This document shows, one piece after another, positions 55,831 to 64,000 of a DNA stretch of 64,000 nucleotides. A model generated the notes under the pieces. That model was not told the DNA's origin, searched no databases, and saw only the letters and a program-made list of their open reading frames with translations. The stretch covers positions 1 to 64,000 of the forward strand of contig JAIWZP010000015.1 of the NCBI GenBank assembly GCA_025201375.1, given 5' to 3'. This DNA comes from Gongronella butleri. Lineage: Eukaryota > Mucoromycota > Mucoromycetes > Mucorales > Cunninghamellaceae. Made by a program: the position numbers and the translations under genes. Positions within the stretch are counted from its first letter, which is position 1. The number at the start of each line of letters is the position of its first letter.

Positions 55831-56661
55831 GTGAGCGCCAAAAGGACGACGCCGAGCGCCATACACGCCATGGCGACGCCATATCGACGTTGCAAAACGA
55901 TTCAAGCAGCAATGTCCCGGCTTTGGGTGTGTTTTTGGGCATATTTTTGCGATTAAACGAGGGCAAAAAACGACTTTTCAGCCAAAAGGAACGCAAAGTA
56001 ACGATATGACAACTTGGGGCCTGCTAAACGCAAGCAAGAATTAACCTACATCGTCCATGAATCCAAGTACAACCTGATCGTGTTGAAAAGGGCACACAGA
56101 AAAGGACAAGTGTCCACGACAAGCTTTTTTTTTTTTCATTTGCATTTGAATTGTGGGGGGTGCCTTTTGGCATAGGGTTGGAGCGAGCAAGTGACATCTG
56201 AAGGCATCCCAGCGGGGCCCTCACTGAGATGGATCTTACAGACCACAAGCAGCACCACCAGGTCGTGGCTCTGGGGATCAATGAGAGGTCCGGATTCCTC
56301 ATCCTGCAATGATCTGGATCCCATTGCAAAGAAAAAAAAAAAAGAGAGAAGAAAGAGCGAAAACAGGACCTCCTTTTATACTTTTTCAAAAAAAAAATAA
56401 TTTTTTTCAGATTACCATTTTTGGCTCGAATTTTTGACTCGGAACCGCAGTCCCAAAATGCACGCAAGCCGCCGCCAGCCTAGCGCTTTACTTGTCTTTT
56501 GGCTCCCATTTTGTTGCGTGAAGAAGTGTGAACAAAAGAAAAAAAAAGTAGCAAAACGCGGCAGCTCAATTTAATACGCACGCGCCATTTTTAAAACCTG
56601 GAACGCTCGCCCAAAACAGGCAGGTCAAGGCATGCAAAGCCTTGCGCCTCTTAAATTACTG

Positions 56662-56707
<46 letters not shown>

Positions 56708-57277
56708 CGCCGCCGCCATTTCCTATTTATTGCATTTCATAATGGCGTATTGATGCACTTTTTGGCCCTGGTGCTCATTGTACTGTAGTTATAAAAACAA
56801 CTGAGGGATGAGCCAAAAAAAAAAAAAGTAGGCGCACTTGTGCTCCGAGCTATTTGCGCTGCGGCCGTGAAGGTCAAATTGATTTTCGATGCGATCCAGC
56901 CATCCTTCTCGGTCAACAAGAGCATCTTGTAAAGGGCTGTTTTTGCTGTCTTTTGAGGTATCATTCATGCCTATGCGTTGTCTTGGTGGTGAGCAATGCG
57001 CATTTTTGCTGAATTTCTCTAAAATGCGGCGCACATACCGTGTAGATCGTTTTTTTTTTCTTGCGTGGCACACGCCACACCATGCGCTTGGCTGCATGCA
57101 CCATGGCCGAGCTCGAATAAAGGAGCCAAGGGCTTGCATCTGCATGAATGGCGAGAAAAAAAAACAGATTTACTGTAAAGATGCAAATCGTGCTTTCCGT
57201 GCCCTCACTCCATCCCATCCTTGCTTTTTTTCTGTAAAACGATTGATTTATGATATGTCTATGAGCTACAGCTACTA
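55831..57277. other. 1.4-kb intergenic region with possible gene scraps
   Basis: Two minus-strand scraps look locally coding but cannot be assembled: 56324-56136 (GSRSLQDEESGPLIDPQSHD, then LVVLLVVCKIHL) and 56969-56830 (LQDALVDREGWLDRIENQFD, then LHGRSANSSEHKCAY). No family is recognised for either. A 40-base poly-T run lies at 56666-56705 next to GCC repeats. Confidence 0.35.
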
Positions 57278-58676
57278 CTACACGGAGATGGGAGCGGCCA
57301 CGCGCGCGATTTCATGAGCAAGCAGGTTGTTCCAGTCGTCGACGGGGCCAGGTATACAAGTGTGGAGGCAATCGCCGTCAGGGTTGGCGTGCGCGTCACC
57401 GCGCAGATTGGACATGGACGACACGTTCAAAAAGCGGAATCGGATGTCGTTTTCATCTTCGATCCAATTCTAAAACGCAAAAAAAAAAAAAAAAAATCGT
57501 GAGTCAATCTGGTCCATTGCCATCGAGCCGCGCGCATCTCATCCTTTTGCTTCCCTCCCTTTTTCTTCTTCTTTCTTTTACCTTCCAGATCATGTCAAAA
57601 GACTCCAAGAGATCCCATTGGTACTCGCCCTCGCCCTTGTTTGGCACCTTTGGCTTGTCGAGGGGTCGTTTGTATTGCGAGCACTTTGCATGGCCATACG
57701 GGGTGCTGCGAACCCAGACGCGCTGGTCGGAGCGGATGTTTTCCTTGAGATAGTCAAAGACTTTGCGCATGCCTTTGCTGAAAGCGTCGATCAGCTCCTT
57801 GTCCGACTCCTTGGGGCCCCATTTTTTATCCTGGTGCCAGTGTGGTCCGGTGTTGATGACAATGTAGGTGAATTTCGGCAGTGCGTGGATCCAAGGGAAA
57901 TTGCTGCCCTTGCCGATCAGGTAGCCTTCATTGTCAAACGGATCCATGAGCTTAAAATCGTCGAGACGCACCAAATAATCGCTGCGCAGATAGGCCAAGG
58001 ACACAGCGCCAGGCTGCCCGGCCATGCGCGGGTGCACAAGTTGATTTGCCCACACGTTGCGGTCGCCGGCCGTCAAATTCGCGTCAGTGCTCTGCAAATC
58101 CTCGCCGTGCAGGCAAAACATGCTTTCAAATTGCAATTGCGTGATCGAATCGCCAACGAGCAATAGAGGGTGATCTGCGAGATGGTCCGTCAGCTTGCGG
58201 CGGTCAATGTCAATAAGCGAACAGGTGCTGGGCTTCCATTCGTAGCTTGCACTTTAAAAAAAAAAGCAAAAAAATGAGCCTTTTTCGCCCATTTTCGCCT
58301 TTTGCCCGGCTTACATCTCGACGCTTCGATTGAATTCCTCTTCTGATCCATGGCGGTAACAGCGGTGAGGAAAGCCGTGCCTGCAGTGGTAATTGGCAGC
58401 CTTTTCAAAAGCCTGCTGGGAGTGGTCCTCGATGGGGAATGGCCGCCTCTGCCAAGAGCCCACGTTGAAGGTATCGGAAGAGCACTGGAACGAGTGGCTG
58501 GGGGCATCAATGACAAAGTCGAGGCTCGTGGTGACGTCCGGCACATGTCTGTGTGCATCCGGCAATATCAGGTTGCTGTCCCTCCAAGCCCAAATGAAGA
58601 CAAGCGAGACAATGATGGACGCCACTGAGATGAGGTAGACCACAAACGATCGAAAGACTGGTGCTGACGCTCCCAT
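57278..58676 (-). CDS. PC-esterase (PMR5/TBL/Cas1p-like) membrane-anchored acyl esterase or transferase
   Basis: Three exons (58676-58315, 58251-57582, 57469-57278) give 407 residues. The N-terminus has one signal-anchor helix (about residues 8-30, FRSFVVYLISVASIIVSLVF). The SGNH-type catalytic fold has the Ser motif LLLVGDSITQLQFES and the C-terminal Asp-x-x-His motif DCLHTCIPGPVDDWNNL, the hallmark pair of the PMR5/TBL family that transfers or removes acetyl groups on cell-surface polysaccharides in the Golgi. Other constrained blocks are SASYEWKPSTCSLIDIDR-like and NTGPHWHQDK. Mucoromycota often have several such genes; here one intact copy is seen. Substrate is unknown. Confidence 0.85.
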
Positions 58677-60975
58677 GATAATAGTGGTGGGTGTGTTGGG
58701 GTGTATGGAGGTGAAAAGTGACGATGAAAAAGCACCTCTGCGTCTTGTAAAAAAGAAGAAGAAAAAAAGAACAGAAAAGAAAAAAAAAAAAAAGGAGCAA
58801 AAAAGGGGGGAGCAGCAAAAGATCGACGACATGACGAATTAGGAAAGGCCCTTTCAGCTGAGTTTGAGAAGAATTTCACCATCGAAATTGGCACTTTGCT
58901 CTTTATAGGGGCTGCCCATGGGCATTTTGCCAAGCTGATTGACCAGGATCCAAGTATACGACCTGATTGCTTAAATTCGCTAGAACGGGAAAAAAGGGCA
59001 AGGGGATTGCTGTCGCCAGGTTGCTCCGCTCTCTTGGCAAAGGTGTCTTGCGCAATGGGTCCATCAATGGATCGCCCATTTGAGGCGCCGGTTGATTGCG
59101 TCGCACCCTTTGTCCTTGGTTACACGATTTTATTTCTCAAATAAGGTTGCTCTGGCTCCAAACAACGCGCCACAAGCACGGGAAATCGGCAGCTAGACTC
59201 TTTCTTTTTTTTTTTTTTTTATTTAAGCGCATGGATGCAATCTTTTATCAGTCAGGCTAACCCACATCAGTGCGTTTGGCGTCTACGAATTGCGCACGAG
59301 CACTTGGCGCTACTCGGATGCAGAAAAATATGCGTCACCGCTTTTTTCGATGTACAGCGGTATGAATTAAGGCGTGTTTGCGCGAGATTTGTGACCCAAT
59401 GGTCCTTTTTCACTGAGCAATCATTCGTACCAGATGGAACCCCGTTCCACAAAGCACATCATTACCTGCAATTTTGTTGTTTTCATCATGAATTCTTCAG
59501 GAAACCTGCAAAGCCCTGTAAAACGTCAATTTCGCGTAAAATGCCAATTTTTACAAACTAGAATGCATGTGCCTAAAGCATATTGAATATTGCGGACGGC
59601 TTTGGTGCACGTGGATAGGATCCAGTAGCAGAGAAAGTTTCGCTAGGACTTGTACTGTACAAATGCGAGCGAATTGCGCTTTGTACAAGAAAAAAAAATA
59701 AAGCGAACAATGAAATTGGGTTTAAGCAGAGAGCTTGATAACAGTCAAAAGATTTACGTGCCCACTTGGGCCATCATTGCGCAAGTGCTTGGTTTTCGCC
59801 GCTCAGCCATGTCTCAATTGCATGGCACCGTGGAGATTATTCGCTTATTTTTGTGATTTTCAAAGGAAATGACTTATTCTCGACATTTTACTATTGGTTT
59901 CACTTGACATTTGGCCAAGATCGCAGAATGGGCATGTCCTTCAACTGCAGGTTGTAAGGAAGCCTCTCTTGCTGTAAATAATAACGAGGCAAAACGAAAT
60001 AATTTCAACGTTTTACTTTTTTGCCCACTTTTTCATTAACCTGTTTATTCCAAAAACGAATGCAAGGCAAAGAAAATGTCGCTTGCTACAAATTTACCGC
60101 ATGCAGAAAGGCGCTGCAAGCCCTTGGAAAATCATCTGTCACAGTAAAAAAAAAAAAAACGGATTAATATCATTTTGCATTATTCCAGGCTTTTACCTTC
60201 TCCGGAACCTTTTAAAAATCAAGGCACTGCATATGGTGCTTGCCATGTACATCTGCTTGTCAAGCATTATGATACCTAGTGGGCGCCTAGAGCTTATTTT
60301 CGAATGAATTATTTTGTAATATTTATGACATTGGCAATGGCCATTAGCTCTCAGCTACATGCACCAAATAACTTATGTGACGTATCTGTGCCTGGTATTT
60401 TGTTGCCTACTTCAATGCTGCAAGTGGCATAGGAACACCTCAGAAGCCAATATTTTCGCCTTTTTTTCGCGTTTTTAGTGTCTGTCTTTGTTATTGATAT
60501 CTTTTCAAATCTGCTAGGAATCTCACAGTTAGCACAGCATGAACCTCAACTTTTTTTGATTACAGCGGGTCGCTACAATACCGAAAAAAGAAAGAGTTGG
60601 CCTAAACGATGGACCAAATTTGCGATTTTTGCATTTTACGTTGTATTTTGTGAGCTGATGGTCAGCAGATCGCTGTCAGATAACTAGATTTAGCTTTATT
60701 ATGGCGAGCAAAACGGGAGCAACATTATGATCCGTACAATATGATATGATATGTATCATACAGTACCCAATGGGCAATGCCCACATACTGTAATAGGAGC
60801 AGCATGAGGTAGAAAGATCATCAATTGCAGCGGCAAGACAGCATTTTCAACCTTTAATCACTGCTTGCACGTGCATGGACGCATTGAGCGCGTTTAAGAT
60901 GCGTTTGCACTTTTTTTCATTGACAGCCCAAGCATATGCTAGCTTTTTTATTACTGTATCATATTACAGTAATAA
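58677..60975. other. 2.3-kb intergenic region, no gene recognised
   Basis: The left part is the promoter side of the PC-esterase gene, with an A-rich tract at 58754-58792. The rest, to about 60950, is of even composition with short frames only. One TACTGTA/TACAGTA pair lies near 60952-60972. I see no domain or exon chain. Confidence 0.45.
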
Positions 60976-61191
60976 TTAGTCGTGGCAAACACATTGGGAA
61001 TGGATGCACGAACCGCCATTTTGCTTGCCGCACATTTTTATACATCTGTGCGCGCAGCACGAATCCCCTAACACACAGGTCATGCCATTCGTGCTTGCGC
61101 CGCAATGTACTTCGCAAACGCTGACCTGAGCAAATACTTGAGCATATTGCGCCAGTGCAATTGTTGCCAAAACCAAAGGCAGTAGCTTCAT
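60976..61191 (-). CDS. Secreted ten-cysteine peptide, CS-alpha-beta (defensin-like) signature, copy 1
   Basis: A single-exon frame gives 71 residues. Residues 1-21 are a clear signal peptide (MKLLPLVLATIALAQYAQVF-A), leaving about 50 residues with ten cysteines spaced C-x3-C-x8-C-x5-CC-x3-C-x3-C-x7-C-x4-C-x-C. The C-terminal part, C-x3-C, then Gly-Gly-x-Cys, then C-x-C, is the cysteine-stabilised alpha-beta signature of fungal and invertebrate defensins, with two additional Cys pairs at the N-terminal side. A role in defence against bacteria or competing fungi, or in channel or membrane binding, is inferred. The close paralogue at 61.8-62.0 kb lies in the same orientation. No intron or pro-region is seen. 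Confidence 0.75.
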   Translation of the reverse strand: MKLLPLVLATIALAQYAQVFAQVSVCEVHCGASTNGMTCVLGDSCCAHRCIKMCGKQNGGSCIHSQCVCHD

Positions 61192-61763
61192 TTCGTCGAT
61201 TGCTGAGATTGTGTGCGAAAAGTAAAAAAAAAAAAAAAACCAGAATAAAGGGCATGCTAAATATATTCGCAAAGTTCATTCAATTTATGCATCAAGCGCA
61301 ACAAACCTGGCGGCATAAAGGAGTAATGGTCAAAGGTACCACCACGCAAGCAAGAGCGGCAATTGTTGGCGGCTTGTTTGCATATTAGTCTCAGAACGTT
61401 GTCCCTTGCGTTCCCAAAGGCGTTTTAAGGTTTTGGAAATAGCGCTAGCACGCGTTACGTATGCAGCGAATGCGCTGAAGTTATGGCACGTAATGGTGCA
61501 TGCAAGATATTAGGGAGACATGCCCACTTTTGCGCAAAAAAGAAAAAAGCTTGGTAACATTAAGGAGAAACGGACGTGTCTCAAATATTTGATAGTTTAT
61601 TTGTGCAAGGATCAGCTGCATACATTTCGATCCTTCCTTCTGAAGAGCAGCTGCACATGCCTCGCCCTTGGGGTCTCACTATTAGCATTCAAAACGACAA
61701 AAATCGAATATCTCACTCGTTCGATCACAAAAAAGCATAGAAAAAGCTGCCACTGGAGTATTT
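61192..61763. other. Spacer between the two cysteine-rich peptide genes
   Basis: This contains the promoter of copy 1, next to position 61192. There is an A tract at 61223-61239 and no other gene. Confidence 0.5.
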
Positions 61764-61967
61764 TTAATTGCATTGACAGGAGCCAAACAAAGTGCAATAA
61801 CCACCAGGCCGACCACACGCATTTCTGCACCGGTTCTCGCAGCATGCTTCACCATTTGCACATGTGGATCCGCGTGTGCTTGCACCACAAGCCGCACTGC
61901 AGGCATCCGCGCTTGCCAGAAGCGGGTAAATAAGAATTGCTGCAGCAAACAAGTAGAGACTCTTCAT
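61764..61967 (-). CDS. Secreted ten-cysteine peptide, CS-alpha-beta (defensin-like) signature, copy 2
   Basis: This frame gives 67 residues with signal peptide MKSLYLFAAAILIYPLLASA and a mature region of about 47 residues. The ten cysteines are spaced C-x3-C-x8-C-x5-CC-x3-C-x3-C-x6-C-x5-C-x-C. It shares CGAS at the second cysteine, the CC pair and the Cys framework with copy 1, while the residues between vary. Near the end it reads CGRPGGYCTLFGSCQC, where the Gly-Gly-Tyr-Cys spacing after C-x3-C matches plectasin-class defensins. The two genes are 572 bp apart, tandem and co-oriented, so they arose by local duplication. The peptide is small, basic to neutral and probably strongly disulphide-bonded. 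Confidence 0.77.
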   Translation of the reverse strand: MKSLYLFAAAILIYPLLASADACSAACGASTRGSTCANGEACCENRCRNACGRPGGYCTLFGSCQCN

Positions 61968-62984
61968 TTCTTGGACCTTGGTAATAAAAGAGAGAGAGAG
62001 AAAAAAAAAACACCGAGAAACGTCGTGGAAGTGTTGGTAAGGTGCTGTTTTTAACCTTTTTGCTGTGATGCGCGTGATTCAATACAGTAAAAAAAGTCTA
62101 GAAAAAGGATACTGTATGCTAAACAAACCGACGGCATTTGGATCGGATGGCCCCCAACATTGGTCGACATTCTGGACGTGAAAAGTGTTCAAATATCCAT
62201 TTGCCGATGAAATGGCCTTTTGCCGCGATTTAGCGGAAAAAGCGCATGATGTATGGAAAGTTAATTTTTACGCATTTTTTTATTTTGCAAATGCATTTTT
62301 GTGTGCTGACCGCTGAGGTGGCTGGTGGGCTGTAGGCTGGTGAAATGATCAACGCAAAAAAAAAAGTTCAAAACTCAAGCTAGCGCGCTGCAAGTCATCC
62401 CATTTGATGATTTGCTCCACAGTTTATTAGTAAAACTGCAGTAAAAATTGAGGGTCCACTAGACCTTTGTCGAGCATATCGCGATCAAAGATTTTGATGA
62501 AAAAGTGAATTTTCTCTGCGAGTTTTAGCCATCCATAGGTGAAACTGGTTTCATTCGATTGAGTTCCAACTGGTGCTTTCGACATGTTAAAAGCACCGTG
62601 CACTGTCTAGTCCGCTGTTGAGAGCATCGAGGTTGAAATTTTTTGAAATTTGAACGGGTTTCACAAGCGTACAAAGTTCACGCATCAAGCGAACAAACAA
62701 TTTGGAAATGATGATCGAGCGCGTTTCTTTCGAATGGCGCCAGCTTCATCCCGACCCACAAAATATATCGAGAGCCACTGCAGAATTTGTGAAAATATCG
62801 ATATTTTGGATTTATCTGCACAGAGACTCAACGGACCTCTAATTTTCGACACCATGTTAAAAAAAAAAAAAACGCAACGAAATGGCCTAATGAAACAGTT
62901 TTGGAGGCAAGCTATTACAGTAACCCCGAAAAACGAAAAAAAAAAAAACGCGTAAATGATGTATTTTGCCTCGCGTTTCCACTG
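61968..62984. other. Intergenic, no gene recognised
   Basis: Promoter side of copy 2 at the left. TACTGTA-type motifs occur near 62084-62117 and 62440. The rest has only short frames and A tracts (62859-62872). Confidence 0.45.
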
Positions 62985-64000
62985 CCACACCTGAATCTCG
63001 AGGTTCCTCAAGACTGAGTAATCCGTTTTGCGAAAAAAGTTTTGGAATCATCAAAGTTTTGGGTCGAGTATCCACTGGTCTGAATTTGGCGTCATATCGT
63101 CAAGCATGTCGCGAGGAACGCGTAAAAGATTATTTGGTGCTGGGGTCTCACTAGCAAACACGAATCTCGAGATTTCTCGAGACGGAGTGATCCAATTCGC
63201 GAAAAAAATTAACACAGTTGGTGAAATGGGTTCACCATCAACTGGTCCAAATTTGGGGCAAGATGATCCGTTTCTGATGAAGCGCCAACTTCATAGGCGT
63301 AAAGGGGTAAAAACACCAGCATTTGGTCTCGTACCGCGGTAACGGCTGAGCGCTCCGACGCGTGGGTCACCTCAAATGAATCAGCGGGCAAACGCGGTGA
63401 AAGCGATTAAGATTTGGGGACATCGCGTCGAGTTCTCCGCGATTTAACTTTCAGGAATCATTTTGACCCTAATTTGGCCCTGAAATTACGCAAAATGCAT
63501 TTTCTCAAGATTGAGTGATCCGAATTCTGTAAAACCTTGGAATCGCTGGAATTTTGTGTTCAACATTCTCTAGCTCAAATATAGGACCCGATGAACAAGA
63601 TCTGGAGGAAGCGCCCGGCAAAAAGGGGTAAGGTCTTTTCCATTTTGGTAGCGTGCGCGACAACGGTCCAACGTATCGACGCGTGCATCATCTCAAATGA
63701 ATCAGTGTTCAAAAGCGGTAAAAGTGCTTGTTGTTTGGAGAGATTGTGTTGAGATCTCGTGGAGTTAGCTATCAGAGGTCGTTTTTGCCTTGATTTTATG
63801 CAAAGTGCAGTTCCTCAGGACTGAGTGATCCAATCTCTGACAAATCTTCACATCGTCGGATTTTCCTGTTCAGCGTCCTCTAGTTCAAACATGGGACCGG
63901 ATGAACAAGATCCGAAGGACCACCCGGCCAAAGAGAAAAAATATCTTTTCCATTCAGTTTGGGAGTTTGTCCATGGAAGAATTGACGCCAACGTACCATC
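62985..64000. repeat. Dispersed repeat family, forward copies running off the window
   Basis: Landmarks of the family recur in direct orientation: CTCGAGGTTCCTCAAGACTG near 62996, TCTCGAGATTTCTCGAGACG near 63165, then AGATTGAGTGATCCGAATTC near 63504 and CAGGACTGAGTGATCC near 63816. The intervals are about 170, 330 and 310 bp, repeating the short-long pattern seen at 22.6-23.7 kb. Cores CTCAAATGAATCAGCGGGCA (63371) and CTCAAATGAATCAGTGTTCA (63690) mark two successive units. The array continues past the window end. Confidence 0.85.

Noticed and set aside
60083..60687. Short plus-strand frames (74 and 69 codons) downstream of the PC-esterase region
   Set aside because: No start context, domain, signal peptide or exon chain; frequency of such frames here is what chance would give.
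1..64000. tRNA, rRNA or small structured RNA genes
   Set aside because: I looked for T-loop-like GGTTCGAANNC and anticodon arms on both strands and found no convincing cloverleaf. A covariance-model scan would be decisive and was not possible.

Overview
The window is nuclear DNA of a filamentous fungus. Genes are compact (about 0.2 to 3.5 kb coding), most are split by 45-120 bp introns with GTAAG/GTAC donors and T-rich-AG acceptors, and no operons, Shine-Dalgarno sites, rRNA or tRNA genes were recognised. The GH15 glucoamylase closely resembles the Rhizopus-type enzyme. Together with a PMR5/Cas1p-type esterase, an LRG1-type LIM-RhoGAP and a TnpB/Fanzor-like remnant with the WNRD-AACLN C-terminus, this points to Mucoromycota, probably Mucorales (Cunninghamellaceae-like). 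That placement is inference and no species is claimed. Long A/T homopolymers are common in introns and intergenic DNA.

Layout. 1.4-12 kb is a dense minus-strand block: secreted glucoamylase, TRM9-like tRNA methyltransferase, two small unknown proteins, a monocarboxylate-type MFS transporter, a DMAP1-binding-domain protein and a DNAJB12/14-like membrane J-protein. 12-14.5 kb has no convincing gene. 14.5-25.8 kb, all minus, holds fibrillarin, GH37 trehalase, an NDUFAF5-like methyltransferase and amidophosphoribosyltransferase, with a tandem non-coding repeat before the last. 26-37.5 kb is plus-strand: OPA3-like, GUCD1-like, HMG-CoA synthase and a 1180-residue LIM-RhoGAP. 37.6-45.4 kb holds an unknown protein, an ankyrin protein, a Whi3/Scw1-type RRM protein and a cyclin-like protein. 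46-56 kb looks accessory and partly decayed: TnpB/Fanzor-like fragment, OTU-domain protein, an interrupted H2B-like histone fold, a small membrane protein, tandem exon-like units, an intact ENPP phosphodiesterase and a decayed DDX59-like helicase. 57-64 kb has an SGNH-type membrane esterase, a pair of ten-cysteine secreted peptides with a CS-alpha-beta signature, and the repeat family again at the end.

Function. Glucoamylase and trehalase release glucose outside the cell or in the vacuole. Amidophosphoribosyltransferase opens purine synthesis, HMG-CoA synthase feeds sterol and isoprenoid synthesis, and fibrillarin and TRM9 modify RNA. The LIM-RhoGAP and the esterase suit cell-wall growth and surface modification. 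The cysteine-rich peptides are the best candidates for an undescribed secreted defence system. Exon models were joined by hand; in every model called complete the summed exons are a multiple of three with no internal stop, which is the main check behind the microexon and GC-AG intron claims.
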